The notes: generated by a model not told the origin, from the sequence alone. DNA of 64,000 nt from Candidatus Nitrotoga sp. 1052 (GCF_927312905.1 NZ_CAKMHQ010000006.1:62001-126000), one strand, 5' to 3'; numbered from the stretch's first letter, positions 18,190 through 29,164 are shown. Translations and numbers: made by a program.

Positions 18190-19650
18190 ATGCGTATCAC
18201 CCAAAAAGGGCTAACTTTTGACGATGTCTTGCTAATTCCGGCACATTCCAATGTATTGCCGCGTGATGTCAGTTTGCGTACTCAGCTTACCCGCAACATC
18301 ACCTTGAATATTCCTTTGTTATCCGCTGCCATGGATACCGTCACCGAGGCACGTCTGGCAATAGCCTTGGCGCAGGAAGGCGGCATCGGCATCGTTCACA
18401 AAAATATGACCGCCAAGATGCAGGCTGCTGAGGTATCCAAGGTTAAGCGTTTTGAAAGTGGCATGGTGAAGGATCCCATCACCGTCACACCCGGGATGAC
18501 AGTGCGCGATGTGCTGAACCTTATTCGCCAGCACAATATTTCAGGATTGCCGGTGGTGCAGGGTAAACAGGTAGTCGGTATTGTGACTAACCGCGATTTG
18601 CGTTTCGAGAGCAACCTTGATCAACCCATCCAAAATATCATGACGCCGCGAGAACGGCTGATCACGGTCAAGGAAAACGCCACCCGTGAAGAGGCGCGCG
18701 GGTTGATGCATCAGCATCGTATTGAACGTGTGCTGGTAGTGAATGATGCGTTTGAGTTGTGTGGTCTATTTACCGTAAAGGATATTCTCAAGTCCAGCGA
18801 ACATCCGCTGGCGTGTAAAGATGAACACGGGCGTTTGCGCGTTGGTGCCGCGATTGGCGTGGGCGAAGGCACGGACGAACGCGCTACCCTATTGGTAGAA
18901 GCCGGAGTGGATGTGCTCATAGTGGATACCGCGCACGGCCATGCGCAGGGCGTGCTGGACCGTGTAAAGTGGGTAAAGAAGAATTTTCCGAACGTGGATG
19001 TAATTGGCGGGAATATTGCTACTGCTGCCGCCGCCAAGGCCCTTATGGATCATGGCGCAGACGGCGTTAAAGTAGGTATTGGCCCCGGCTCGATTTGCAC
19101 TACGCGCATGGTTGCAGGTATAGGCGTGCCACAAATATCGGCTATCCAGAATGTGGCGGAAGCATTGCAAGGTTCCGGTATAGCGCTCATTGCAGACGGT
19201 GGAGTACGCTATTCCGGCGACATCGCAAAGGCGATTGCGGCAGGTGCGCACGTAGTGATGTTGGGTGGTCTGTTTGCAGGTACAGAAGAAGCGCCCGGTG
19301 AGGTGGAGTTGTTCCAGGGCCGTTCTTACAAATCCTATCGCGGCATGGGCAGTATAGGCGCGATGCAGCAGGGTTCCAGTGATCGTTATTTTCAGGACAA
19401 CGAAGCCAATCAAGACAAACTGGTTCCTGAAGGAGTGGAAGGACGCGTGCCTTACAAGGGAAGCGTGTTGGCGGTTATCCACCAACTAATGGGTGGTTTG
19501 CGTGCCAGCATGGGTTATCTGGGTTGTCCGGATGTCGCCACAATGCACACCAAGGCTGAGTTTGTGCAAATAACCGCTGCCGGAATTCGTGAATCGCATG
19601 TCCATGACGTGCAGATCACCAAGGAGGCACCGAATTACCATATTGATTAG
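18190..19650 (+). CDS. guaB: Inosine-5'-monophosphate dehydrogenase
   Basis: Oxidises IMP to XMP with NAD+, the committed step to GMP. 486 residues, full length. The N-terminal [13 protein letters not shown], two CBS domains (about 95-205), the catalytic-Cys loop [10 protein letters not shown] and flap RGMGSIGAM are all present. guaA follows 160 bases downstream on the same strand, the common GMP synthesis pair. Confidence 0.98.
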   Translation: MRITQKGLTFDDVLLIPAHSNVLPRDVSLRTQLTRNITLNIPLLSAAMDTVTEARLAIALAQEGGIGIVHKNMTAKMQAAEVSKVKRFESGMVKDPITVTPGMTVRDVLNLIRQHNISGLPVVQGKQVVGIVTNRDLRFESNLDQPIQNIMTPRERLITVKENATREEARGLMHQHRIERVLVVNDAFELCGLFTVKDILKSSEHPLACKDEHGRLRVGAAIGVGEGTDERATLLVEAGVDVLIVDTAHGHAQGVLDRVKWVKKNFPNVDVIGGNIATAAAAKALMDHGADGVKVGIGPGSICTTRMVAGIGVPQISAIQNVAEALQGSGIALIADGGVRYSGDIAKAIAAGAHVVMLGGLFAGTEEAPGEVELFQGRSYKSYRGMGSIGAMQQGSSDRYFQDNEANQDKLVPEGVEGRVPYKGSVLAVIHQLMGGLRASMGYLGCPDVATMHTKAEFVQITAAGIRESHVHDVQITKEAPNYHID

Positions 19651-19810
19651 TTGTTGTTAGCGATTAGTTATTAGCTGAGGTAAAGATGGCTGAATACCGT
19701 AAGCTGAAATTATGGTGAAGTCCAATCGTACTGTTCATAGGCCAGCAACAATCGCTGCACCAAACTATTAAATAATTACCTACATTTAATAAATTACATC
19801 TGATAACTTT

Positions 19811-21376
19811 ATGTCCCACCAAAAAATTCTGATTCTCGACTTTGGTTCGCAATACACCCAACTTATAGCGCGCTGCGTGCGCGAATCTCATGTTTACTGC
19901 GAGCTGCATCCATTCGACGTAGGTGATGAATTCATTCGCGATTTCAAGCCGGCTGGCATCATTCTTTCGGGCGGCCCCAGTTCAGTGACTGAAGGTGATG
20001 CCCCGCGTGCGCCGCAAGTAGTATTTGAACTGGGCGTTCCGGTGCTGGGTATTTGCTACGGTATGCAAACCATGGCCGCGCAATTGGGTGGGGAAGTGGA
20101 AGTCGGCCTGGTGCGCGAATTTGGCTATGCGGAAATCCGTGCGCGCGGCCATTCAAAATTATTTCGCGACATTCAGGATCGTATCAACGAGGCAGGCCAC
20201 GGCTTGCTAGATGTATGGATGAGCCACGGCGACAAGGTCACCCTGCTGCCGCCGGGCTTCACGGTGATTGCTTCCAATGCAATCACGCAGATTGCCGGTA
20301 TGGCCGACGAGGCACGTCGTTTCTACTCGGTACAATTTCATCCGGAAGTGACCCACACTCCGCAAGGCAAGGCGATAATCAGCCGCTTTGTGCATGACAT
20401 CTGCGGCTGCGGGCAGGACTGGAACATGCCCGATTACATCGGTGAGGCGGTAGAAAAAATCCGCGCCCAAGTCGGTCAGGAAGAAGTCATCCTCGGTCTC
20501 TCCGGCGGAGTGGATTCTTCCGTGGCCGCAGCATTGTTGCATCGTGCCATCGGTGCGCAACTCACCTGCGTATTTGTGGACAATGGCCTGTTGCGCTTGA
20601 ATGAAGCCAAGCAGGTTATGGAAACTTTTGCTAAAAACCTGGGCGTGAAAGTTATCCATGTTGATGCTGGCGCAGAATTCATGAAACATTTGGCAGGCGT
20701 GTCTGATCCAGAGCAAAAACGCAAAATTATCGGGCGCGAATTTGTCGAAGTATTTCAGCGAGAAGCCGCCAAATTGCCACAGGCAAAATGGCTGGCGCAA
20801 GGCACCATTTATCCTGACGTGATCGAATCTGCTGGCGCCAAAACAAAAAAGGCACACGCCATCAAATCACACCACAATGTTGGCGGCTTGCCTGATACCT
20901 TGCATCTTAAGCTGCTGGAACCGTTGCGCGAACTGTTCAAGGACGAAGTGCGCGAACTCGGCGTGGCGCTCGGCTTGCCGCGCGACATGGTGTACCGCCA
21001 CCCATTCCCGGGGCCGGGGCTGGGTGTGCGCATCCTCGGAGAAGTCAAGCGAGAGTACGCCGACTTGTTGCGCCGTGCTGATGCAATTTTCATCGAAGAG
21101 CTACATACGTCCGGCTGGTATGAGAAAACCGCACAGGCATTTGTTGTCTTCCTGCCAGTAAAGTCGGTGGGCGTGATGGGCGATGGCCGTACTTATGAGT
21201 GGGTGGTGGCGCTGCGTGCGGTGCAAACGCAGGACTTCATGACCGCGCATTGGGCAGAATTGCCGCATGCCTTGCTGGCCAAAATTTCTAACCGCATCAT
21301 CAACGAAGTGCGAGGCATCAACCGCGTAGTTTATGATATTTCCGGAAAGCCGCCTGCTACTATTGAGTGGGAGTGA
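19811..21376 (+). CDS. guaA: GMP synthase (glutamine-hydrolysing)
   Basis: Converts XMP to GMP using glutamine and ATP. 521 residues with an N-terminal class I amidotransferase domain (nucleophile in GICYGMQ, His/Glu in FHPEVTH). The ATP pyrophosphatase P-loop LSGGVDSSV and the C-terminal dimerisation domain ending in PPATIEWE follow. Full length. Confidence 0.98.
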   Translation: MSHQKILILDFGSQYTQLIARCVRESHVYCELHPFDVGDEFIRDFKPAGIILSGGPSSVTEGDAPRAPQVVFELGVPVLGICYGMQTMAAQLGGEVEVGLVREFGYAEIRARGHSKLFRDIQDRINEAGHGLLDVWMSHGDKVTLLPPGFTVIASNAITQIAGMADEARRFYSVQFHPEVTHTPQGKAIISRFVHDICGCGQDWNMPDYIGEAVEKIRAQVGQEEVILGLSGGVDSSVAAALLHRAIGAQLTCVFVDNGLLRLNEAKQVMETFAKNLGVKVIHVDAGAEFMKHLAGVSDPEQKRKIIGREFVEVFQREAAKLPQAKWLAQGTIYPDVIESAGAKTKKAHAIKSHHNVGGLPDTLHLKLLEPLRELFKDEVRELGVALGLPRDMVYRHPFPGPGLGVRILGEVKREYADLLRRADAIFIEELHTSGWYEKTAQAFVVFLPVKSVGVMGDGRTYEWVVALRAVQTQDFMTAHWAELPHALLAKISNRIINEVRGINRVVYDISGKPPATIEWE

Positions 21377-21410
21377 GTTGTCATAATTAATTGTTATTAA
21401 AGGATAAATT

Positions 21411-22081
21411 TTAGCTCATTGTTTTACCCTGGTTGGTTACCGTCGCAATCATCGATAGCTTGTGGCGCGTGCCGCCTACTGCGAACGTCACAGGTGTCTT
21501 GCCCACCGGCGCATAGCTCCTGCCTCTGACATCCGTGTTGACTAGCGCCGTCTCGTCGCCCCAGTGAATTTCCGCACCTTCGGTTTTTGCTCTGGCTTCA
21601 ATGGCCGGATACTGTTCATCAAGCCAAGCCTGGACAGCTTCAGGGCGCTGCTCATATGCTTTTTTGATGGGTTTTTGTGGTGTAAACCCCAACGTGCCAA
21701 ATAGTTGCCTACTGCCCGAATAGACAGCTTGATACCATGCGCCAGCTCAATGTGCTGGCGCACGGTGGGCCTGCTCCATAGCGCAAAATCCATCTTGAGT
21801 TGTTCCGGGCGTTTGTCGCAGATGGTTTGCTGAATCGTCAGCTCTTGGCTAACCATCAAGCGACGTCCACTGCCAGGTTTTTTGCCCCGAACGCAGGGCT
21901 TGAGTGCCCCCGAACCTTCAGCCTTATACAACCGCAGCGCCGTATTGACTGCCGTCCAGCTCAGTCCCGTTTGCGCCACGATCTCCATCACCGCCACGCC
22001 TTTGCGGTGCACACGAATGACTTGCTTGCATCGTTCATGAAGTACTTCTCGCGACTGCTTGCTGGCATCTTCTTTTTCCAT
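21411..22081 (-). pseudogene. IS630-family transposase, frameshifted and 3'-truncated
   Basis: Two minus-strand frames cover the first two thirds of an IS630 transposase. The first (22081 down to about 21690) has the helix-turn-helix region. The second (to 21411) continues with TPQKPIKKAYEQRPEAV and HWGDET, the first catalytic Asp. The frames join at a GGGTTTA heptamer (21683-21689), a classic -1 slippery site, so the shift may be programmed rather than a mutation. The protein ends after MIATVTNQGKT. The second Asp and the Glu of the DDE triad are missing, so the element is dead. It abuts the end of guaA. Confidence 0.8.
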
Positions 22082-22410
22082 ACCACACAGTCATCGAAAA
22101 CCAAGAAAAATTCATTAATAAATCATGCCGGGTCTATAAAGGCCTTCAAAAGTTTGGCGCATTGATCACGTAGTTGATAATTGCGTGCTGCGGCCTATCC
22201 GCGTGCTGCTGACCGATGGGCAGTTCGACATAATTTAGGGGAGGATTACGTCCTATAGTGCGATATCCACGTAGCCGATTAACTCCGCCGAATAGCTGCC
22301 TCACCATTTAAGGTCGGTTGGCATTCGACTCAGACAGTTGGCCTTCAATGTCCTATGAAAAGCGGAACCGAGACGTGTACAAGTACCATGAACCTCTTCT
22401 GCCCAGTGGA
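22082..22410. other. Intergenic region between IS630 remnant and prenyltransferase
   Basis: 329 bases with no credible gene, RNA or strong repeat. It may contain degraded insertion-sequence end sequence. Confidence 0.4.
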
Positions 22411-23025
22411 TTACCCGCCAAGTGTCTGGTCCTGTTTTTTATACCAGGCAAGTGCGTACTCAAAATGCTGCGGATCAAAATCTGGCCAATATTCATCCCT
22501 GACATAGAAATCCGCATAAACCGATTGCACCGGGAGAAAACCGCTCAATCTGCGTCCCCCGCCCCAGCGTACGATCAAATCCAGACGTGAAACTTCATCG
22601 GAACGCAGGCCGCCGTTTTTAAGACCGGCGAGATCCCATTCCCAGCCATAGTTGACCAGAAGATTCACCTTCATTCCGACACCCTGGCGCTGCCGGAATT
22701 CTTTTAACACCTCGGGGAATTGTGTCGAGGTCTCATCGCCGACCACAAGCAAAGCCGCTCCACGACGTGCAATCTCAAAAGCGAATGCAACGCAGGCGTC
22801 GCTGAATGCCTGTTTCTGAATGGAAGACCGCTTGGTGTTGTCCTGGGTAAAGCAGTAGATGGAAACTTCCATGATCCCGGATTTTTTACATTTCTCGTAC
22901 AGCAGCAACCCCGGGTCGATACCATGAGCATATCCGGCTTCTTTGGGCAGACCATGATCCATGGCCCAGCGGCGATTTCCATCGGGAATGAAACCGACAT
23001 GATGCGGGATGTTGTTTTTCGTCAT
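22411..23025 (-). CDS. Short cis-prenyltransferase (UppS family)
   Basis: A 204-residue member of the undecaprenyl diphosphate synthase family, shorter than the usual 240-260. The diphosphate-binding start HVGFIPDGNRRWA is conserved. The C-terminal block reads RWGGGRRLSGFLPVQSVYADFY and WPDFDPQHFEYAL. The usual RTGGE/RTSGE glutamate is replaced by glycine and the YAE/YSE acid by Asp. It may therefore be a specialised enzyme making a shorter or different polyprenyl product rather than the essential UppS. It lies near ispH on the same strand. Confidence 0.8.
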   Translation of the reverse strand: MTKNNIPHHVGFIPDGNRRWAMDHGLPKEAGYAHGIDPGLLLYEKCKKSGIMEVSIYCFTQDNTKRSSIQKQAFSDACVAFAFEIARRGAALLVVGDETSTQFPEVLKEFRQRQGVGMKVNLLVNYGWEWDLAGLKNGGLRSDEVSRLDLIVRWGGGRRLSGFLPVQSVYADFYVRDEYWPDFDPQHFEYALAWYKKQDQTLGG

Positions 23026-23127
23026 TGCAAACCTTATTCCAAATTGATGTGTGACTACACGATGCGAACGGTAATAAATTAACTTTCTCTGACATCTTGC
23101 ATGTTATTTGATAAAACCGAATGCAAA

Positions 23128-24093
23128 TCAGGCATTGCTCTGACTTGAACTCCCCGCTGTCTGAAATTTGCTCAATCCCTTTGGCAACGGAAAGGTAATA
23201 TGTTCTTCTACGCCTTCCAGTGTTCGCACGCTTTTCGCGCCGCATTCCTTCAATCGATCAATCACCGACTGCACCAAAACTTCCGGCGCCGATGCGCCAG
23301 CGGTCACGCCGATGCGTATTTTTCCGACCAACCATGCCGGATCGATTTGCGTCGCGTTGTCTACCATGTATGCCTCAGTCCAATTTTTTTCTGCGACTTC
23401 ACGCAGGCGGTTGGAGTTGGAACTATTTGGGCTGCCGACCACGATTACGATATCCACCTGCGGCGCCATGAATTTCACTGCTTCCTGCCGGTTCGTGGTC
23501 GCGTAGCATATATCGGCTTTTTTCGGCTCGGTAATGCTTGGATATTTGCGTTTCAGCGCCCGAATGACTTCAATGGTATCGTCTACAGATAAGGTGGTTT
23601 GTGAAACATAGCCCAGCATGTTCGGATTGGTCACTTGCAGTTTTTCCACATCATGCGCAGTCTCGACCAGATGCATCCCATGTTCCGACTGACCCATCGT
23701 GCCTTCCACTTCTGGATGGCCTTGGTGGCCGATCATGATGATTTCACGTCCTTCACGGCGCATTTTTGCCACTTCGATATGTACCTTGGTCACCAAAGGG
23801 CAGGTTGCATCAAATACTCTCAAGCCGCGTGCATCGGCCTCATCCTGTACGGCTTTGGAGACACCGTGCGCCGAAAAAACGACGGTATTGCCGCCCGGGA
23901 CATCTTGCAATTCTTTGATGAAAATTGCGCCTTTGTTGCGCAGATCATTGACGACATAAGCATTGTGTACGATCTCGTGGCGCACATAGATCGGTGCGCC
24001 AAACTCCGTGAGCGCTCGCTCAACGATTTCGATCGCGCGATCTACTCCGGCACAAAAGCCACGCAGTTGGGCGAGTAGTATTTCCGTATTCAT
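23128..24093 (-). CDS. ispH: 4-hydroxy-3-methylbut-2-enyl diphosphate reductase
   Basis: Last enzyme of the MEP isoprenoid pathway, producing IPP and DMAPP via a [4Fe-4S] cluster. 321 residues. The three cluster cysteines are in [18 protein letters not shown] and [11 protein letters not shown]. The substrate-binding SSNSNRL segment is present. In many proteobacteria fkpB lies directly upstream; here only its tail is present, fused to a cupin gene. Confidence 0.97.
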   Translation of the reverse strand: MNTEILLAQLRGFCAGVDRAIEIVERALTEFGAPIYVRHEIVHNAYVVNDLRNKGAIFIKELQDVPGGNTVVFSAHGVSKAVQDEADARGLRVFDATCPLVTKVHIEVAKMRREGREIIMIGHQGHPEVEGTMGQSEHGMHLVETAHDVEKLQVTNPNMLGYVSQTTLSVDDTIEVIRALKRKYPSITEPKKADICYATTNRQEAVKFMAPQVDIVIVVGSPNSSNSNRLREVAEKNWTEAYMVDNATQIDPAWLVGKIRIGVTAGASAPEVLVQSVIDRLKECGAKSVRTLEGVEEHITFPLPKGLSKFQTAGSSSQSNA

Positions 24094-24157
24094 TTTCTAT
24101 CCTTCGAATCGCGCCACACATGCCTTGCACAAAATTCGCAGCAGCTTTCTGTACCTG

Positions 24158-24691
24158 TCATAGTATGCCGATAATTTTCGCTTCGAATTTCAGCGGTTGG
24201 CTCTCCAGCGGATGATTGAAGTCGAACAAGGCATCGTCTTCGTTGATCTCGTGCAGGGCACCGGCAAAATATTCGCCGCCGGGCGCGCACTCGACTCTAT
24301 ATTCCGTCGTTTCGCCATCGAAGTGCTCGTTGTCGGCCTCCGCATCGGCGCGGGTATGGTGGACGACGCCGTCGCGATGGTTCGGCGGCGCATAGAGCGT
24401 ATAGAGCTTCAGTGGGACGCTGCCGGTATTGATGATGTTGTGATTCGTTCCCGCCGGGACGACTACCGCAAAGCCGGCGGAAATCGCCGTACGAATGCCA
24501 TCGAGAACTGCCTCACCGGATCCCTCCTCCACGCGGAAGAACTGGTCGAGTTTGTGGACTTCCGCCCCGATCTCTTCCTTGGGCTTTAACGCCATGACGA
24601 CGAGCTGGCAGTTCCTGGCCGTGTAAAGCACTTGTCGAAAATCTTCATTCTTGACAGCGATGCTTTCAATGTCTTGCACATAACCTTTCAT
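24158..24691 (-). CDS. Cupin domain protein fused to the C-terminal tail of an FkpB-type PPIase
   Basis: The start at 24691 (MKGYVQDIESI) has a good AAGGAG ribosome binding site; the longer open frame from 24793 is not used. Residues 1-130 form a single cupin domain (EIGAEVHKLDQFF, VVVPAGTNHNIINTG, LYAPPNHRDGVVH) that should end at DGETTE. Instead, about 47 further residues continue, including APGGEYFAGALHEIN and DDALFDFNHPLESQPL. That is the end of an SlpA/FkpB peptidyl-prolyl isomerase. fkpB normally precedes ispH, which starts 64 bases downstream. I infer that a DNA insertion replaced the front of fkpB and fused its tail in frame to the cupin. Confidence 0.75.
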   Translation of the reverse strand: MKGYVQDIESIAVKNEDFRQVLYTARNCQLVVMALKPKEEIGAEVHKLDQFFRVEEGSGEAVLDGIRTAISAGFAVVVPAGTNHNIINTGSVPLKLYTLYAPPNHRDGVVHHTRADAEADNEHFDGETTEYRVECAPGGEYFAGALHEINEDDALFDFNHPLESQPLKFEAKIIGIL

Positions 24692-24719
24692 AGCAACTTC
24701 TCCTTGGTTCAAGGCAACA

Positions 24720-25147
24720 TCAGGTTTTAAGGAATTCCAGCAGGTCAGCGTTGAGTTGGTCTTTGTGCGTGTCCGCAAGGCCGTGGAGTGCACCCGCGTA
24801 GATTTTCAGGGTCGCGTTCTTGACCAGCTTCGATGAGCGGAGGCCTGCGGCACCAATCGGCACGATCTGGTCGTCGTCGCCATGAATAATCAGCGTCGGC
24901 ACGTCGAACTTCTTGAGGTCTTCGGTAAAATCCGTTTCGGAGAATGCCTTGATGCAGCAGAAGGTGTTCTTGTGACCCGCCCGCATCCCGTTCAACCAGA
25001 ACGACTCGATCATGCCTTGAGAAACCTTGGCGCCGGCCTGTTGGCATCGAAGAATGGGCCGCTGGCGATATCCTTGCTGAACTGCGAGCTATCGCCGATG
25101 CAGCCGTTGCGGATCTGCGTGCCGTCTTTCGTCATAATCGTGCTCAT
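24720..25147 (-). pseudogene. Non-haem haloperoxidase/arylesterase-type hydrolase with internal deletion
   Basis: The start at 25147 reads MSTIMTKDGTQI, the usual N-terminus of these alpha/beta hydrolases. It jumps after about 12 residues to [18 protein letters not shown], roughly the family's mid-region, so the nucleophile region is missing. A frameshift follows. The C-terminal third (24720-25013) is intact, with [12 protein letters not shown] and the catalytic His in [10 protein letters not shown]. It is not functional as an enzyme. It lies 28 bases upstream of the cupin start on the same strand. Confidence 0.75.
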
Positions 25148-25168
25148 TGTTTGTTTCCTTTTTATCGG

Positions 25169-25408
25169 TTACACCAACGTTCTAACGGACTTTTTCCGGT
25201 CCCACTGGCGCGTCTTTGCCGCAGCCAGATTGGTGTCGAAGAACAACTGCTTGCCGAGCCACTACTTGTCCGTGAAGCTTGCTGGTCGATCGAGTGCGGG
25301 CAGCGACTTGCTAGGGTCGCTCCCCGACCCGCCGCACGCCGATACGGCGACGAGAAATGGCACGCACAGCGCGATTGCAATCACGGGTAGCACGTTCTTT
25401 CGTAGCAT
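25169..25408 (-). pseudogene. Chimeric remnant: exported peroxidase N-terminus joined to catalase C-terminus
   Basis: It starts at 25408 with MLRKNVLPVIAIAL and a lipoprotein signal (lipobox AVSAC), then SLPALDRPASFTDK and a stop. Beyond the stop, the same frame reads WLGKQLFFDTNL, the start of a cytochrome c peroxidase domain. It then switches directly to [18 protein letters not shown], which matches the last residues of the KatE catalase in this window ([18 protein letters not shown]). The DNA around 25175-25225 is clearly similar to that around 26925-26975. Two unrelated genes were joined by recombination. Confidence 0.65.
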
Positions 25409-25462
25409 CTGATCTGCCCTCTTCAGTTGGTATTTCCGGCAACCGCCTGCGACGGTCATGGA

Positions 25463-26602
25463 TCAATGCCCCGGCTTAAGAATGACCTTGGTCCAGCCCT
25501 CCTTGCGCGCAACAAAGTTTTCGTAGCCTTCGGCCGCCCGGTCGAGTGGCAGTTCGTGCGAGATGATGAAGGACGGTTTCGCTTTCCCTTCTGCGATCAG
25601 CTTACACAACTTGCGGTTGTATGCTTTTACATTTGCTTGGCCAGTCCCGATGTGCTGGCCCTTGATCCAAAATTGGCCAAAGTCGAACGCAATCTGACCT
25701 TGCTTGGCCAATTTATCTTTGGCGTGAGGATCTTCCGGTACGAAAACCCCCACCACCCCGATACCGCCAGTCGGGCGCACCATTTTCACTAGATTGTTCA
25801 TCGTCAGGTTCGGCACCTCATGCCCTTTGTGGTCGCAGCATTGATAGCCCACGCATTCGCACCCCCGATCCGCTCCTTGGCCGGCGGTCAGCGCCATGAC
25901 CTGGTCCACGCCAGACCCATCCGAGTCATCGACCGCAATAGCACCGATTTTTTCTGCCAATGCCAGTCGGTCCTTGTGCATGTCCACGACCATGACCTTG
26001 CTGGCCCCTTTGATGATCGAAGAGTACGCTGCCATAAGACCGACCGGCCCAGCGCCGTAAATGACAACCGAATCGCCTGCTTGCACGCCTGCGAGCTCGG
26101 TGGCGTGATAACCGGTCGGAAAGATATCGGACAACATAACGTAATCATTTTCCTTTTCCTCCGCATCGGGCGGGAGCACCAGACAGTTGAAGTCGGCATA
26201 GGGCACACGTAATAGCTCTGCCTGTCCGCCACTGTATGGCCCCATGCCTGCGAAGCCATACGCTGCGCCCGCGTTGCCGGGGTTGGCAATGAGGCAGAAT
26301 CCGGTGAGGCCACGCTCGCAATTTTCGCAAAAGCCGCAAGAAATATTGAATGGCATGCACACCCGATCTCCCAGTTTGACGCGGTCGACCGCGCTGCCGA
26401 TCTCGATGACCGTTCCAAGATTCTCATGTCCGAAGATTCTGCCGGGCTCCATATTAGTCCGGCCTTCATACATATGCAGATCCGAGCCGCAGATGTTCGT
26501 GGTCGTGATTTTTACAAGCACATCGGTTGCTTTTTCAATCTTGGCATCCGGAACTGTTTTGACGACGACGTCGCGAGGACCTTTATAAACGACTGCTTTC
26601 AT
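25463..26602 (-). CDS. Zinc-dependent alcohol dehydrogenase, glutathione-independent formaldehyde dehydrogenase type
   Basis: A 379-residue medium-chain dehydrogenase. Catalytic zinc ligands are in NICGSDLHMYEG and GHENLG, and the structural zinc cluster is in CGFCENCERGLTGFC. The Rossmann motif is GAGPVG. The long insert around CECVGYQCCDHKGHE is typical of the Pseudomonas putida formaldehyde dehydrogenase branch, which oxidises formaldehyde with tightly bound NAD and needs no glutathione. The substrate may be another aldehyde or alcohol. It sits in the stress island upstream of the catalase gene's 3' end. Confidence 0.9.
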   Translation of the reverse strand: MKAVVYKGPRDVVVKTVPDAKIEKATDVLVKITTTNICGSDLHMYEGRTNMEPGRIFGHENLGTVIEIGSAVDRVKLGDRVCMPFNISCGFCENCERGLTGFCLIANPGNAGAAYGFAGMGPYSGGQAELLRVPYADFNCLVLPPDAEEKENDYVMLSDIFPTGYHATELAGVQAGDSVVIYGAGPVGLMAAYSSIIKGASKVMVVDMHKDRLALAEKIGAIAVDDSDGSGVDQVMALTAGQGADRGCECVGYQCCDHKGHEVPNLTMNNLVKMVRPTGGIGVVGVFVPEDPHAKDKLAKQGQIAFDFGQFWIKGQHIGTGQANVKAYNRKLCKLIAEGKAKPSFIISHELPLDRAAEGYENFVARKEGWTKVILKPGH

Positions 26603-26919
26603 GAGGGCTCCTTAAATGTCAATTATTCCGCCGCACATTGAACACAGTAAGCGGAGAAAAAATATTCAGCTAACGGGTGAGTCACTTGATCGCGCCAACT
26701 TGCTCCCATACCAGGATCGAGGCGATCTCGCATCCATATCGGCCGGCGACAGAAATCTGCCTTGCCCTGCATGTATCGATACATGTTGCTAACATATACG
26801 TTTGCTGCGAAATACTCTGTGCGCTAGTCAACATAAGGGTTTTATCCAAATCCATCGACGTGACGAATGGGTTGGTAGGATATTTTGGGCGGAGGCGCCA
26901 AGACTGACCCGACCATCTC
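26603..26919. other. Intergenic region between katE and the dehydrogenase
   Basis: 317 bases. Only a minus-strand frame running into the end of katE is open, and it looks non-coding. No strong hairpin or repeat was noticed apart from the katE tail similarity described for 25169-25408. Confidence 0.4.
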
Positions 26920-29034
26920 TTATGCCAATGTTCGAATGGACTTTTCCCGATCCCATTGGCGAGTCTTTGCCGCCGCAATAAATGCGTTCGTGTCATTGGT
27001 ATCCACGACGCCCGCGTCTTGTCCGACATTTGCTATTTTTAAAAGTGCCTGACCGCCTTTGTCGACGGCGAGTGCCTTGAGATGACCGAAAGCATCTCGT
27101 ACAAAATCGATCGCGGCGCTTTCTGTCGACAGCGCTTTCGCGCCTTTGTCGGAGAGGATGACGGCGACTGCGTCGAATAGCACAGAAGGCGTGCCAGCCA
27201 GCTGTCCATCAACCGCCAGCATCGAACCATCGGCAAGCTTCGTGCCCCCCACCTTGGGGGCAATAATCTTCACGTTAGCACCCGCATCCATTGCGGCTTT
27301 TTTAATGTTCTTGATGACCGCGCCATCTGAACCGTCCGCGATCAGGATACCAATCGTGCGCCCTATCAGAGTGTCTTTCATCTTGCCAATGATCTGCAAT
27401 GCGGGTGAAGGCTCCATTTCCTGCACGGGTGCTGCGGCTTTCGGCGCATCGGGCATTTTGTCAAATGCAAGACCTGCGGCAACCCGTTTGGCGAGGTCGT
27501 TATCAATATGCAGCAGGTGACCGACCATCGCCTCACGCACGTGCACATGTTCGACCTTGGAGAGCTCAAACACTAATGCCGAGGCGATGTGCGCCTGCTC
27601 ATATGTCGTTTGGCTGAGATAGAACTGTCGCGCCTGGCTGTAGTGGTCGGCGAAGCTCTCGGCACGGATGCGTATTTTCTCGCCAGTTTCAGCTACTACA
27701 GTGCTATGAAAGCCTTTGATCGGCATTTCTCGTGGTGAGTTTTCAGACAAGGAGTTGGGCTCATATGCAACGCGACCCACCGGTTGCGCCATTTGCATGT
27801 GCCCGTCACGTTGGTGGTTGGAAAAGGGGCATTTGGGCGCGTTGACCGGAATCTGATGAAAATTGGGCGAACCCAGGCGCGAAAGTTGCGTGTCGAGATA
27901 GGAGAATAAACGGCCTTGCAATAGTGGATCGTTCGAGAAATCGATCCCTGGCACGACATGAGAAGGGCAGTAAGCAACCTGTTCAGTTTCAGCGAAAAAA
28001 TTGTTTGGCCAGCGATCCAGCACCATACGCCCGATCACTTTCAAGGGCACCAGTTCTTCGGGAATCAGCTTGGTCGCATCCAGATGGTCGAACGGGAATC
28101 TGTCCGCATCTTCCTGCGTGAAAAGTTGAACCGAAAATTCCCACTCGGGAAAATTGCCGGCTTTGATGGCCTCGAACATATCGCGACGATGAAAGTCTTG
28201 ATCAGCGCCTGAAATCTTGACGGTTTCATCCCAAATGGTTGACTGCAAACCGAGCTTGGGACGCCAGTGGAATTTGACGAAGGTTGATTTGCCGGCGTCG
28301 TTAATCAGGCGGAAACTATGCACACCAAAGCCTTCAATCATGCGCAGCGAACGCGGTAGAGTGCGATCAGACATAATCCACATCACCATATGCATGGATT
28401 CAGGCGTGAGTGAAATAAAATCCCAGAACGTGTCATGCGCGCTTGACGATTGCGGGAAGCCACGGTCGGGTTCCATCTTTACCGCATGGACGAGGTCGGG
28501 GAATTTAATGGCATCCTGGATAAAGAAAACCGGGATGTTGTTGCCAACCAAATCCCAATTACCTTCCTTGGTATAAAACTTGACGGCAAACCCGCGTACG
28601 TCACGTGGGGTGTCGATCGAACCCGCTCCGCCTACGACGGTTGATATGCGAGTAAACACGGGCGTTTTTTCACCTACTTCGGTGAGAATTCTGGCGGTAG
28701 TGTATTGCTTTAATGAGGCGGTCAGCTCGAAGAATCCGTGCACGCCCGTTGCACGCGCGTGAACGATACGTTCTGGAATACGTTCGTGATCAAAATGAGT
28801 GATTTTTTCACGAAGGATAAAATCCTCCAGCAGAGTAGGACCGCGTAAATTGGCCCTGAGCGAGTTCTGATTATCGGAAAGTCCGACGCCTTGGTTCGTG
28901 GTAAGAGCGGGGTGCTCTCCACCCCCAATCTGGTGCAGCTCGCCGCCGGCACCCAGTTGTGAGTATCCGTTCGAATCTAAACCCAAATTCTCTTTGCCGC
29001 TACTAGAACTACTCGTCGTATTTTTCTTATCCAA
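26920..29034 (-). CDS. katE: Large-subunit catalase HPII
   Basis: A 704-residue monofunctional haem catalase of the large-subunit clade. The active-site region [18 protein letters not shown], the Asn region [23 protein letters not shown] and the haem Tyr region ([14 protein letters not shown]) are visible. The C-terminal 170 residues form the extra flavodoxin/amidotransferase-like domain ([24 protein letters not shown]) found only in this clade. It decomposes hydrogen peroxide. A low-complexity Ser/Gly N-terminal tail is typical. Confidence 0.95.
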   Translation of the reverse strand: MDKKNTTSSSSSGKENLGLDSNGYSQLGAGGELHQIGGGEHPALTTNQGVGLSDNQNSLRANLRGPTLLEDFILREKITHFDHERIPERIVHARATGVHGFFELTASLKQYTTARILTEVGEKTPVFTRISTVVGGAGSIDTPRDVRGFAVKFYTKEGNWDLVGNNIPVFFIQDAIKFPDLVHAVKMEPDRGFPQSSSAHDTFWDFISLTPESMHMVMWIMSDRTLPRSLRMIEGFGVHSFRLINDAGKSTFVKFHWRPKLGLQSTIWDETVKISGADQDFHRRDMFEAIKAGNFPEWEFSVQLFTQEDADRFPFDHLDATKLIPEELVPLKVIGRMVLDRWPNNFFAETEQVAYCPSHVVPGIDFSNDPLLQGRLFSYLDTQLSRLGSPNFHQIPVNAPKCPFSNHQRDGHMQMAQPVGRVAYEPNSLSENSPREMPIKGFHSTVVAETGEKIRIRAESFADHYSQARQFYLSQTTYEQAHIASALVFELSKVEHVHVREAMVGHLLHIDNDLAKRVAAGLAFDKMPDAPKAAAPVQEMEPSPALQIIGKMKDTLIGRTIGILIADGSDGAVIKNIKKAAMDAGANVKIIAPKVGGTKLADGSMLAVDGQLAGTPSVLFDAVAVILSDKGAKALSTESAAIDFVRDAFGHLKALAVDKGGQALLKIANVGQDAGVVDTNDTNAFIAAAKTRQWDREKSIRTLA

Positions 29035-29164
29035 ATTAATCTCCTTAATGATTCAACCCAGCCTAACGCTAATGAGCGAATTTTAATTAAATGGGTTTTA
29101 ATAACACTACATGAATTTGAGTAAGCTTCGTGCCAATTACGATATACCGTGAGTGTAAATCGAA

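Noticed and set aside
18889-19485. Minus-strand frame inside guaB
   Set aside because: Shadow of a highly conserved gene; no start signal or family features.
20207-20857. Minus-strand frame inside guaA
   Set aside because: Shadow of guaA.
26682-27029. Minus-strand frame running from the katE tail into the intergenic gap
   Set aside because: It uses a different frame of katE and has unlike composition.
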